This document shows, one piece after another, positions 17,129-25,364 of a stretch of 64,000 nucleotides of DNA. The first letter of the stretch is position 1; each line of letters begins with the position of its first letter. The translations under genes were made by a program, and so were the position numbers. This stretch comes from Lachnospiraceae bacterium. GTDB taxonomy: Bacteria > Bacillota > Clostridia > Lachnospirales > Lachnospiraceae. The stretch is from contig CAJTEE010000012.1 of assembly GCA_910575275.1 (NCBI GenBank), forward strand, positions 29,182-93,181, given 5' to 3'. The notes under the pieces were generated by a model. The model had not been told where the DNA came from and made no database searches. It was given only the letters and a program-made list of their open reading frames with translations.

Positions 17129-18189
17129 CCCATCTCTCCTGTCTCAAAATAGCGGATCTCCTGATCCATTTCCACCGGGATATTGCCGCCCTCCAGCCAG
17201 ATTTTTCCAAAACGGCATACCATCTCCATACATTCGGCAATGTGCCAGCGGGGGCTCCATCCGAAAACGGATTTTAGCTTACTACAGTCCAGCTTTAAAA
17301 AATTCGCCTCGTGAGGAGCGTTTTCCTCGGCCCGGTTCTCCCATCGCGCCCCCGGCCCCCAGGTCCTGCAAAACAGATCCACCAGCTCTCCGGTCGTCAC
17401 GCAGTCACAGTCATCCGGTCCCACATTGTAACAGCCGGCGTATGTTTTGTCCTCATACTGCCGTCTTGCGATCATCAGATAGGCCGCCAACGGTTCCAGG
17501 ACATGCTGATACGGTCTGGTGGAATAAGGGTTGCGGACGCCGATCGTCTCCCCGCCTGCCACGGCTCTGACACAGTCTGGAATTATGCGGTCCGCAGCGA
17601 AATCTCCGCCGCCGATCACATTGCCGGCGCGGGCGGTTGAAACAGCGGCCTGCCCTTCGGCAAAAAAGCTGTTGACATAGCAGTGGGTCGCCAGCTCGGA
17701 GCAGCTTTTACTGTTAGAATAAGGATCAAAGCCGTCAAGCGGCTCGCATTCCCGGTATCCCCAGACCCATTCGTTGTTATGATAAACCTTGTCGGTCGTC
17801 ACATTCAGAACGCTTTTGACACAAGGGTTCAGACGGACGCACTCCAGCAGATTTACGGTTCCCATCACGTTGGTTTCATAGGTATAGCGGGGATTTTGAT
17901 AGCTCTCCCGCACAATGGGCTGTGCCGCCAGATGAAATACAATCTCCGGCCCGGCATCCCGAAAGCACACCTGGAGCCGGTCAAAGTCTCGTATATCGCC
18001 GATGATGCTGACCATATTTCCCACAAGGCCGGACCGCTCAAACAGGTTCGGCGTAGCCGGCGCAGGCAGGCTGTAGCCGGTTACAAGGGCTCCGGCATTG
18101 ACGAGCATACGGCAGAGCCATGTTCCTTTAAAGCCGGTGTGCCCGGTTACAAGCACCCGTTTTCCGTTGTAAAAATTCGTGTTCAGCAT
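17107..18189 (-). CDS. rfbG: CDP-glucose 4,6-dehydratase
   Basis: A 360-residue extended SDR converting CDP-glucose to CDP-4-keto-6-deoxyglucose. It has VTGHTGFKGTW (14-24) for NAD binding, HLAAQP (86-91), TTDKVY (131-136) and the catalytic Y157xxxK161 in DPYSNSKS. Length and motifs match RfbG. ATG at 18189 overlaps the rfbF stop by 7 bp. Together with rfbF and rfbH it makes the CDP-3,6-dideoxyhexose branch. Confidence 0.94.
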   Translation of the reverse strand: MLNTNFYNGKRVLVTGHTGFKGTWLCRMLVNAGALVTGYSLPAPATPNLFERSGLVGNMVSIIGDIRDFDRLQVCFRDAGPEIVFHLAAQPIVRESYQNPRYTYETNVMGTVNLLECVRLNPCVKSVLNVTTDKVYHNNEWVWGYRECEPLDGFDPYSNSKSCSELATHCYVNSFFAEGQAAVSTARAGNVIGGGDFAADRIIPDCVRAVAGGETIGVRNPYSTRPYQHVLEPLAAYLMIARRQYEDKTYAGCYNVGPDDCDCVTTGELVDLFCRTWGPGARWENRAEENAPHEANFLKLDCSKLKSVFGWSPRWHIAECMEMVCRFGKIWLEGGNIPVEMDQEIRYFETGEMGWSREKS

Positions 18190-18965
18190 TCGTCATTCCA
18201 CACCTTCCAGGGCGCATTCCCGGACGCCCACATTTCCTCAAGCTGGGTCCGGTCGCGCACGGTGTCCATGCATTTCCAGAAGCCGTCATGATGATAGGCC
18301 ACAAGCTGCCTGTGCTTCGCCAGATTTTCCAGCGGTGTCTTTTCGAAAACCGTCCGATCCCCTTCGATATAGTCGAAGACCTTCGGGTCACAGACCATAT
18401 AGCCGATATTGATTCGGTTGCCGTCGTTCTCGTTTTTTTCCCGAAAGCCGGTAATGATTCCATCCTCCCCGGCGTCGAGCACGCCGAACTGCTGCCCGAC
18501 GTTATAGGAGGAGATCGTCATGATCCTCCCGTGTGCCTTATGAAAGGCCTCAAGCTCTTTCAGATTGATATTGGAAACGCCGTCGCCGTATGTAAGCATG
18601 AACGGCTGGCCATTCACATAGTCCTTGATCCGTTTGATCCTGCCGCCGGTCATGGTATTCAGACCGGTATCGATCACGGAAACGTTCCAGGGCTCGGAAT
18701 GATTCGAGTGAACCTTCATCTGATTGGTGCGCAAATCAAAGCTCACATCCGAATTATGCAGGTAATAGTCGAAAAAATACTGCTTGATCACATCCTGCCT
18801 GTAACCGGCGCAGATGACAAAATCATTGTATCCATAATAGGAATACAGCTTCATAATATGCCACAGGATTGGTTTCCCGGCGATTTCTACCATGGGCTTG
18901 GGCTTAAACTGGCTTTCCTCCGAGATTCGGGTCCCGAGTCCGCCAGCCAAAATGACAACCTTCAT
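18183..18965 (-). CDS. rfbF: Glucose-1-phosphate cytidylyltransferase
   Basis: A 260-residue nucleotidyltransferase forming CDP-glucose from CTP and glucose-1-phosphate. MKVVILAGGLGTRISEES (GGLGTR at 8-13) and KPKPMVEIAGKPILWHIM are diagnostic, with TYGDGV(S) as the metal site. It is the committed step for the dideoxyhexose pathway with rfbG and rfbH downstream. Confidence 0.95.
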   Translation of the reverse strand: MKVVILAGGLGTRISEESQFKPKPMVEIAGKPILWHIMKLYSYYGYNDFVICAGYRQDVIKQYFFDYYLHNSDVSFDLRTNQMKVHSNHSEPWNVSVIDTGLNTMTGGRIKRIKDYVNGQPFMLTYGDGVSNINLKELEAFHKAHGRIMTISSYNVGQQFGVLDAGEDGIITGFREKNENDGNRINIGYMVCDPKVFDYIEGDRTVFEKTPLENLAKHRQLVAYHHDGFWKCMDTVRDRTQLEEMWASGNAPWKVWNDEC

Positions 18966-18992
18966 CTTCCAATTCTCCTTCGTTGACTATGT

Positions 18993-19757
18993 TTAATCTT
19001 GTAATGAAGCCATATAGGCGCTGCAGACCGCATCCGCCCTTCCGGCCTGCCAGACGGCCCCTTTATGGAGCCATAAGGCGTTGGTGCAGATTCCCTGGAC
19101 GGATTCGATCGAGTGCGACACATACAAAAGCGTTGTTCCTGCCTCGCGCATTTCCCTCATCCGGCGTTCGCATTTCTGCTGAAAGGAATAGTCCCCGACA
19201 GCCAATACCTCGTCTACGATCAGGATATCCGGCCGCACCACAGTCGCAATCGAAAAACCCAGTCTGGCCGCCATGCCGGAGGAATAATTTTTGATCGGCA
19301 TGTCCAGAAAGTCGTGCAGCTCCGCAAAGTCCACGATTTCGTCGAAATGCTCCTGCATGTATTGGCGGTTGTATCCAAGGACAGCCCCGTTCAGGAATAT
19401 ATTTTCCTTGGCGGTTAAGTCGCCGTCGAAGCCGGCTCCCAGCTCAATCAACGGGGCAATGCTGCCCGAAATCTTCACCTCACCGCGGTACGGCTTTAAA
19501 ATTCCACAGATCAGCTTCAAGAGCGTGGATTTTCCGGAACCGTTTGTGCCGATGATTCCCCATGATTCGCCGCGTCGTACCGTGAAGTTCACATTCTGCA
19601 GAGCCAAAAATTCCTGAAACATGAGCTGACGCTTCATAAGCTTTACAAAATATTCCTTCAGATTGTCGATCCGCTCCGAGGCCATGTTGAAACGCACGGT
19701 GGCATCGGATACCTGAATGACAACCTCCCTCTGACGTTTCAGAGCTTTCTTCTTCAT
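18993..19757 (-). CDS. Polysaccharide/teichoic acid ABC exporter ATPase (Wzt/TagH-like)
   Basis: A 254-residue ATPase with Walker A GTNGSGKST (70-78), LSGG-type signature YSSGMAARLGFSIA, Walker B ILIVDEVLAVGD and H-loop YVSHS. An N-terminal stretch of about 50 residues precedes the nucleotide-binding domain, as in polysaccharide exporters. It lacks the C-terminal carbohydrate-binding domain of long Wzt proteins, so chain-length control by that domain is not expected. It partners with the permease encoded just upstream. Confidence 0.92.
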   Translation of the reverse strand: MKKKALKRQREVVIQVSDATVRFNMASERIDNLKEYFVKLMKRQLMFQEFLALQNVNFTVRRGESWGIIGTNGSGKSTLLKLICGILKPYRGEVKISGSIAPLIELGAGFDGDLTAKENIFLNGAVLGYNRQYMQEHFDEIVDFAELHDFLDMPIKNYSSGMAARLGFSIATVVRPDILIVDEVLAVGDYSFQQKCERRMREMREAGTTLLYVSHSIESVQGICTNALWLHKGAVWQAGRADAVCSAYMASLQD

Positions 19758-19769
19758 AAATACCCTCGA

Positions 19770-20558
19770 TTATATATACAAAATAAATTTGTCCTGCGTC
19801 TTTGCAAAGCAGCCTGCGCCGATCCCGAAAACCGCGAGCGCGATCAGACTTCCCTTGATGACAGACTGCGGATCAGGGAACTGCTCATATAAAACAATCT
19901 GGCGAAACTGTGTAATGTAGCAGTACATGGGATTATATGTGGCGATCCACTTCTGCAAGTATTCCGGCAGAGCGCTCAAGGGATAAAAAATCGGCGTCAG
20001 GTACATCCATGCGGTCGTAATGACATTGTAAATGTATTGGACATCCCGGAAAAAGACCGCGGCCTGCGCCAGAAACATTCCCATCCCCAGGCAGAAAACA
20101 TATATCTGCAGGAGGACAAACGGGAGCAGGAAAAACAGTGCGGTAAACCGGATCCGGCAGAAAATCAGCACAAGCGCCATGGCTCCGAGCGAAAAAACCA
20201 TGTTCACCAGGGAGCTCGTTACCTTTGCGGCCGTAAAAACATATTTGGGGACATACGTCTTTTTCAGCAGGGCGGCGTTTCCGGTAATCGAAAAAATCGC
20301 CTGCGTGGTCGATTCTGTCAAAAAGCCATACAGGGTCTGTCCGATAATCAGATAGACCGGATAGTTGACAATATCAAAGCGAAACATATTGGAAAAAACA
20401 AGATACATGACGACCATGGTCATTAATGGATTTAAAATGCTCCAGACATATCCCAGGAAGCTCCTCCTGTATTTCAGCTTAATGTCCCTGCTGACAAGCT
20501 CCGCCAGCAGATCCCGGTAATTCCAAAAGGTTGTAAGCCTTTGTTTCCAAATACCCAT
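19770..20558 (-). CDS. Polysaccharide ABC exporter permease (ABC-2, Wzm/TagG-like)
   Basis: A 262-residue, six-helix ABC-2 permease. RDIKLKYRRSFLGYVWSILNPL is the usual cytoplasmic entry to helix 1 and YLTPIFYPLSALPEYLQ a late family motif. I place the start at ATG 20558, five bases after the upstream glycosyltransferase stop and after AAAGGAAT. An in-frame ATG at 20648 would lie inside that gene. With the ATPase at 18993-19757 it exports a lipid-linked glycan. Confidence 0.92.
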   Translation of the reverse strand: MGIWKQRLTTFWNYRDLLAELVSRDIKLKYRRSFLGYVWSILNPLMTMVVMYLVFSNMFRFDIVNYPVYLIIGQTLYGFLTESTTQAIFSITGNAALLKKTYVPKYVFTAAKVTSSLVNMVFSLGAMALVLIFCRIRFTALFFLLPFVLLQIYVFCLGMGMFLAQAAVFFRDVQYIYNVITTAWMYLTPIFYPLSALPEYLQKWIATYNPMYCYITQFRQIVLYEQFPDPQSVIKGSLIALAVFGIGAGCFAKTQDKFILYI

Positions 20559-20562
20559 TTCT

Positions 20563-21603
20563 CTATTCCTTTTCAATCCTATGCGACCTGCGCAGTATGC
20601 CGTACAACCTGGAGTCAAGCAGGGACCGGTACGCCCTCTCCGGGACATGCAGGCGGCTCATAAGGACATACAGCTTATATTTACGGAAAATCCTTCGGTA
20701 AATCTCCGGACTGATTTCCGCGAGTATACGGGTATATTGCCCCGCCTGCCTGCGTCCCTCCACTCTGTTCTTCATCAGAATACACGCTGCCACATAATAG
20801 CTTAAAATCACGCTCTCTGTTTTCTTATATAAAAATTCCCCTGCCGCCGGAGATAACTCCTCATGCTTTCTCCGATACAGCAGCATATCCTTTGTCACTC
20901 GCTCCACATGGGCGAGCCGCCGGATCCGGTTTCTTACAGACACACTCTGCTCCGGATCTCCGACCCGATACTGGTACAGAAATAATTTTAAGGGCCAAAC
21001 CGATGCGGCATGGCAGCATGGGATGGACGCAAATTCCTGGTCTTCATAGTAAATGTTTTCCGGAAGCTTATGTCCAAATTTTCTATAAAAATCTGTCCGA
21101 TAGGTAATCCCATGGAATGTCAGACAGTGTTTAAACGCATTCCATTCTTTTGTGATTTCTTCCAGGGAGTATGACCTCTCATAGCCCGCGCAGTACATCC
21201 GCCAGACGCTTTGGCTCCCATCCTCTATATGGATCTGATGAAAAGGGGTAAGGACGACATCTGCCTCACATCCTCTCAGCTTTTCAACAAACAGCGGCAG
21301 ATTCTCTTTTATAATCCAGTCATCCGCGTCGATCACCTTAAAATATTTCCCGGAAGCGATCCTCGCCCCCGCGTTAATGGCGGAGCCATGCCCTCCGTTC
21401 TCTTTTTGCAGGAGACGGTACATGTCCGGATCCCGTGCCATGTATCCCCGCGCAATCTCTGCCGTCCGGTCTGTGGAGCCGTCGTCCACAATGAGGACCT
21501 CCACCTCGTCCCGCACGGCCGGGCACCAAAACGCTTCCAGACATTTACACAGATAGGGCTCCACGTTATAAGATGGAATAATAAAAGAAATGACCTTGCT
21601 CAT
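20563..21603 (-). CDS. Glycosyltransferase family 2
   Basis: A 346-residue GT2 enzyme with SFIIPSYNVEPYL (5-17), VDDGSTDRT (about 39-47), KENGGHGSAIN and VIDADDWI. These are the EpsH/CpsI-like signatures of exopolysaccharide and teichoic-type glycan synthesis. ENIYYEDQEF supplies the acceptor-side acidic pair. It is a paralogue of the next gene upstream (21625-22776). Confidence 0.9.
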   Translation of the reverse strand: MSKVISFIIPSYNVEPYLCKCLEAFWCPAVRDEVEVLIVDDGSTDRTAEIARGYMARDPDMYRLLQKENGGHGSAINAGARIASGKYFKVIDADDWIIKENLPLFVEKLRGCEADVVLTPFHQIHIEDGSQSVWRMYCAGYERSYSLEEITKEWNAFKHCLTFHGITYRTDFYRKFGHKLPENIYYEDQEFASIPCCHAASVWPLKLFLYQYRVGDPEQSVSVRNRIRRLAHVERVTKDMLLYRRKHEELSPAAGEFLYKKTESVILSYYVAACILMKNRVEGRRQAGQYTRILAEISPEIYRRIFRKYKLYVLMSRLHVPERAYRSLLDSRLYGILRRSHRIEKE

Positions 21604-21624
21604 GCCTGTTCTCCTCTGCGCTGC

Positions 21625-22776
21625 TTATAAATAAATCCTCCGCGTCAAGGCCCCCAACAGAGGAAACAACCGGTATCCCGTCGCTCTTAAAGCGGTAATC
21701 GCCGGATGCGTATTGGCCTTATAAACGGCCGGATACTCCGTCTTCAGCCTCGTATCAAACGCACGCCACTCCCACGCCCTGTGGGCCGTCTTCGGACAGC
21801 TTAACAGGATCTTCGCCTTCCCCGCCGCCATCCGCGCGATCATCGACGCAATATACTGTCTTTTGGCCTCCGAGCAGGGAATTTTTGTCCCCAGCCCGGC
21901 ATAGAACTTCAGCAGCGACCGGATTACCCGGTCATAATTCTCCTCGTTCTTCTGCATGTTTTTGATTGCAACACTCTGTCCCTCAACCCCGATCCGGTAA
22001 CGGTACACAGATTCGTCCAGAAAGCAGATCGTATGCACATACGGAATCGGGAAGGTGATGAACTCCATATCTACGTAATAGCAGTGCTCGTCAAGGCGGA
22101 TTGCATGTTTCTTAAGGAGCTCTGTACGGATCGTCATATGGTGCATTTTCATGTAAATACAGCCTGCCACCTCGTCAAAGGCATACGGCTTCCCGTATAA
22201 AACTCCCTTAAACGGCTCCCCGCTCTCCGCCCGGGTCCCGGGCATACGTATGCGTATCCGCCCGATCCCCCGGCCTTTGGACATGGACGCACGCTCCGCT
22301 CCTCGTATCCCCATCACGGGTACATGCCCTGCTTGCCCTCCGGCCACACGCATATGTCCTGCCGTCTGCCCGTACTCCGAGATCCAACAAAAGCCCGTAT
22401 ACACAACGTCTGCGCCTGTCTCGCTTTCCACAAGCTTCTCAAGCGCCCTCACCAGCCGGCCAAACGCTTCCGTGTCCACCCAGTCATCCGCGTCCACAAC
22501 CTTAAAATACGTCCCTGCCGCATGCTCGATTCCATAATTAATCCCCGAGCCATGCCCGCCGTTTTCCTTATGGAACACCCGATACGTATCCGGGTATCGC
22601 TTTGCGTACATCTCTGCAATCGCGGCCGCCCCGTCCGTCCCGCCGTCATCAATCACCAGGATCTCCACCTTATCAAGCACCCCCGGCTCCGGAACCAAAA
22701 ACGAGTCCAGACACCTCGCTATATACGACTCCGCCTGGTACATCGGCACCACAACCGATAAAATCTTATGCCTCAT
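21625..22776 (-). CDS. Glycosyltransferase family 2 with internal insert
   Basis: A 383-residue GT2 enzyme with LSVVVPMYQAESYI, VIDDGGTDGA, HKENGGHGSGIN and VVDADDWV, and an acceptor-side YYVDMEF. The start is ATG 22776, which gives MRHKILSVVV and overlaps the recombinase-like gene by 11 bp. The longer reading to 22815 is unlikely. Relative to its paralogue at 20563-21603, about 50 residues rich in G, R and M (about 22205-22375) interrupt the fold after CWISEYG. It is the first glycosyltransferase behind the right, OFF-oriented switch. Confidence 0.87.
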   Translation of the reverse strand: MRHKILSVVVPMYQAESYIARCLDSFLVPEPGVLDKVEILVIDDGGTDGAAAIAEMYAKRYPDTYRVFHKENGGHGSGINYGIEHAAGTYFKVVDADDWVDTEAFGRLVRALEKLVESETGADVVYTGFCWISEYGQTAGHMRVAGGQAGHVPVMGIRGAERASMSKGRGIGRIRIRMPGTRAESGEPFKGVLYGKPYAFDEVAGCIYMKMHHMTIRTELLKKHAIRLDEHCYYVDMEFITFPIPYVHTICFLDESVYRYRIGVEGQSVAIKNMQKNEENYDRVIRSLLKFYAGLGTKIPCSEAKRQYIASMIARMAAGKAKILLSCPKTAHRAWEWRAFDTRLKTEYPAVYKANTHPAITALRATGYRLFPLLGALTRRIYL

Positions 22777-23314
22777 CTTCCTGCTCCCACCCGGCCTCAA
22801 GCTGCTCCTGCTCAAGCTGCCTCTCCATTGCCTGGTCGATCAACAGGGCCACATTGTTTTCGATCCCTGTCCGCGTATTCTGATAGAGTCGCTTTAAGCA
22901 CCGCGGGTTTCCCTTCTCCTCTGCGATCTCGGCCTCCACACACAGCCTGCGGATCGCGGTCGTGATATGCGTCCGATTCATCGGCCCCCCAGCCCGTGTC
23001 CGAAAAATCGGCCCGGTACTGCAGCCATTCCGGCGCGCAAAGCTCAGTAGTTCCTTCCTTAAGCACTCCGGCAGACGCACGATCTCCTTTACATGGTTAT
23101 GCGAACAGACAATCCTCCCCTCCTTAACGGCTTCCACCGTAACCTTGGGGAGCTCCTGCACCGTGATTCCCGTAGCCGCAAACAGCTTCACAAGAAGATA
23201 CAGCCGCTCCTTGCCGAGAGTCTTCGCCGTGCGCAGAAGCTGTAAATATTCGTTCCGGTTAAGCTCCGGCCGGGCGGACGGAATTTTTCGGATATCCTGG
23301 TTTGTATGCGGCAC
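22766..23314 (-). CDS. Tyrosine-recombinase-like protein without catalytic residues, copy 2
   Basis: A 182-residue twin of 1591-2139. I see two amino-acid changes (S to P near residue 12, G to E near the C-terminus). As in the twin, the Arg-I position (ITVQEL) and the HxxR/Y residues (NPRCLKRLYQ) are not conserved, so recombinase activity is doubtful. The start is GTG 23314 with GGGGGAG upstream. The stop overlaps the following glycosyltransferase start by 11 bp, which couples translation to the glycan operon. Its promoter is inverted away from it in this sequence. Confidence 0.75.
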   Translation of the reverse strand: MPHTNQDIRKIPSARPELNRNEYLQLLRTAKTLGKERLYLLVKLFAATGITVQELPKVTVEAVKEGRIVCSHNHVKEIVRLPECLRKELLSFARRNGCSTGPIFRTRAGGPMNRTHITTAIRRLCVEAEIAEEKGNPRCLKRLYQNTRTGIENNVALLIDQAMERQLEQEQLEAGWEQEDEA

Positions 23315-23352
23315 GCCGCTCCCCCTTTCGTTTACAAGGAAATTTCATGCCC

Positions 23353-23499
23353 GGAGTTTACAAACCTATACGTTTCCAAAACGGCTGTTTCCTTTATTTT
23401 CTTGTCAAAAGGTGTTGCAAAATCAACGTATTTGTGTTAGATTAGGGAAAGATTCAGAAATGAATTTGGAGTTTGGAAACGTATACCTTTCCAAACTCC
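23353..23499. promoter_or_regulatory. Invertible promoter element (inverton), OFF orientation
   Basis: The 14-bp inverted repeats at 23367-23380 and 23472-23485 are the same as in the left copy. The segment 23381-23471 is the exact reverse complement of 2206-2296. Here the right-hand site is a complete 12-8-12 palindromic core: GGAGTTTGGAAA, spacer CGTATACC, TTTCCAAACTCC (23468-23499). The promoter points right, away from the glycan genes, so the right locus should be silent in this orientation. Confidence 0.93.
23415..23443 (+). promoter_or_regulatory. Sigma-70-type promoter inside the right inverton (pointing away)
   Basis: -35 TTGCAA (23415-23420), a 17-bp spacer and -10 TAGATT (23438-23443) with an upstream TGT lie on the plus strand. 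The transcript would begin near 23450. It immediately meets the perfect 12-bp hairpin formed by the recombination site (23468-23499), which is followed by TTCTTGTTT. Confidence 0.8.
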
Positions 23500-23533
23500 T
23501 TCTTGTTTCAGATGAAAAAGAGTTACCTGTAAG

Positions 23534-23572
23534 ACAAACGGCTGCATCCCCCGAAAGGACACAGCCGTCTGT
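23534..23572. terminator. Bidirectional terminator-like hairpin between switch and TRAP operon
   Basis: An 11-bp stem (ACAAACGGCTG at 23534-23544 with CAGCCGTCTGT at 23562-23572, one G-T pair) lies downstream of dctM on the minus strand. It is also downstream of the outward-facing inverton promoter on the plus strand. Flanking T-runs are short, so its strength is uncertain. It would insulate the two operons. Confidence 0.55.
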
Positions 23573-23604
23573 TTAACTGTCTAAAAAAGAATTGCACGCT
23601 GCTA

Positions 23605-24873
23605 TTATCCCAACAGCTCCGGCAAAAACGTCACCGTCCATGGGACATACGTGATAATCGCAAGAACCACAAGCAGCACACCGAGCATGGGCAAAAGATC
23701 CCGCATCTGTTCCTTCAGGCTCACCCCTGCGATGGAGCCGGAGACAAACAGGCAGACGCCAAGTGGAGGCGTACACATACCGATAGTCAGGTTGACCGCC
23801 ATAACCAGGCCAAAATGAATCAGGTCGATCCCCATGGCGTTTACAAGCGGCAGAAACAACGGGGTAAAAATTACTAACGCGCTGGTCGTGTCAATAAAGG
23901 TCCCCGCGATCAGCAGGACGAAATTGATCACCAAAAGTAGCATATACTTGTTGCTGATGTTTGCAGACAAAAATGCACTTACAGTCTGCGGCACCTGCGC
24001 GACCGTGATGATCCAGGTAAACAGGCTCGCACAGGCTACCACGATCAGGACCTGGCCCGTGGATTTCGCACAGTCCACAAACAGATCAAACAGCTTATCC
24101 AGTTTTAGCTCTCTGTATACGAACAGCCCCAGAATCAGCGCGTACGCGCACGCGATCGCACCGGATTCCGTCGCGGTAAAAACGCCGGATAAGATACCGC
24201 CGATGATGATAATCGGCATGATCAACGCAAGGAGCGCGTCCTTTCCGGTGGAAAGGATCTCCTTTGTGGTCGCCTTTGTCTCACGTCCCACATAATGCCG
24301 CTTCTTTCCGACCATCAGACTGTAGGTCATAAGGCCCACGCCCATGATAATCCCCGGAATAAAACCGCCGATAAACAGCTTTCCGACGCTGACGTTCGCC
24401 ATGGTCCCATACAGAAGCAGCGGGATGCTGGGCGGAATAATCGGCCCGATGGAGCCGCCGCAGGCGATCAATGGGGCCGAAAATGTATTTTCATAGCCCT
24501 TTTTCTCCATGATCGGGATCATAATACCGCCGATCGCCGCCGTCGCCGCGATCGCGGAGCCTGTAATGGCGGCAAAAAACATGCATGCCAGAATGCTCAC
24601 CAGCGCCAAGCCGCTCGGAAGATGGCCGATCAGGGCATCCGCAAAATCAACGATCCGTTTGGAAATACCGCCCTGCACCATCAGCCCGCCCGCCAGGATA
24701 AACAGCGGGATCGCGATTAACGCCGTGCTGTCCGCGCCGGTAAACAGCCGCTGGATCACGACCTGCATCGGAAAGCCACCCTGTACGATCCCGTACACGG
24801 ATACAAGCCCCAGGGAAAAGCAGATCGGAATCCCGACAATAAACAGCACAAACAGGAGAATGATATAGATCAT
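23605..24873 (-). CDS. dctM: TRAP transporter large permease
   Basis: A 422-residue DctM-type permease with about twelve hydrophobic segments. Family motifs visible include the N-terminal GIPICFSLGL, IPLFILAG, AITGSAIAATAAIGGIMIP, GGSIGPIIPPSIPLLLYG and GMCTPPLGVCLF. It uses an ion gradient to import an organic acid delivered by DctP. The start overlaps the dctQ stop as ATGA. It is the last gene of a nitrilase-DUF2848-dctP-dctQ-dctM operon. Confidence 0.94.
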   Translation of the reverse strand: MIYIILLFVLFIVGIPICFSLGLVSVYGIVQGGFPMQVVIQRLFTGADSTALIAIPLFILAGGLMVQGGISKRIVDFADALIGHLPSGLALVSILACMFFAAITGSAIAATAAIGGIMIPIMEKKGYENTFSAPLIACGGSIGPIIPPSIPLLLYGTMANVSVGKLFIGGFIPGIIMGVGLMTYSLMVGKKRHYVGRETKATTKEILSTGKDALLALIMPIIIIGGILSGVFTATESGAIACAYALILGLFVYRELKLDKLFDLFVDCAKSTGQVLIVVACASLFTWIITVAQVPQTVSAFLSANISNKYMLLLVINFVLLIAGTFIDTTSALVIFTPLFLPLVNAMGIDLIHFGLVMAVNLTIGMCTPPLGVCLFVSGSIAGVSLKEQMRDLLPMLGVLLVVLAIITYVPWTVTFLPELLG

Positions 24874-25355
24874 TTCTGCTCCCCCTTTCCGCCAAGCGCT
24901 CCAACCTGCTCAATGAGGATCTGTACCATATAATACAGCATCAGAACCGCGGCACTCGGAATGCTCGCATAATACAAGGTCATGGGAATCGGCAGATACG
25001 AGGTCGTCTGTGTGAGTCCGCTCTGGGCAAATTTGACCCCGTGCCAGATTAAGAATACGAAAAAGATACATAAAATCACGTCAATGACAATCTCCAGGAG
25101 CTTACGCGCTTTTTCGGGGAGGGAGGTGATAAAAAAGTCCACATTCAAATGGCCCTTCTGCTTCACGCACCATGCTCCGCCCCAGAATACCAGATACGTA
25201 AACGCCAGCCGGAGAATATCCGTGCTCCATGGAAGCGGCGACTTAAATACATAGCGGCAGAGCACCTGCGCGAATGTGATGACAAACACCACACACGCGC
25301 TCGCGCCCATAACCAGCTTTGCGACGCCGTCTACAAGCTGATTCAAAACCTTCAT
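24870..25355 (-). CDS. dctQ: TRAP transporter small permease
   Basis: A 161-residue DctQ protein with four predicted transmembrane helices. FWGGAWCVKQKGHLNVDFF, between helices 2 and 3, is a family marker. It overlaps dctM by four bases and follows dctP by 9 bases. It bridges the binding protein and the large permease. Confidence 0.92.
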   Translation of the reverse strand: MKVLNQLVDGVAKLVMGASACVVFVITFAQVLCRYVFKSPLPWSTDILRLAFTYLVFWGGAWCVKQKGHLNVDFFITSLPEKARKLLEIVIDVILCIFFVFLIWHGVKFAQSGLTQTTSYLPIPMTLYYASIPSAAVLMLYYMVQILIEQVGALGGKGEQK

Positions 25356-25364
25356 AGCCTCTCC

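Larger units (their letters stand above)
22766..23521. repeat. 756-bp duplicated switch unit, copy 2
   Basis: This is the direct repeat of 1591-2346 at a fixed offset of 21,175 bp, with four visible substitutions and the inverted 91-bp promoter segment. The near-identity implies recent duplication or ongoing gene conversion. Homologous recombination between the two units would excise the whole right glycan locus together with the Rpn/hicB patch. Confidence 0.95.

Noticed and set aside
18288..18986. Long plus-strand frames opposite rfbF, rfbH, dctP and other GC-rich genes
   Set aside because: They are antisense shadows of well-supported genes, without ribosome binding sites or recognisable domains.
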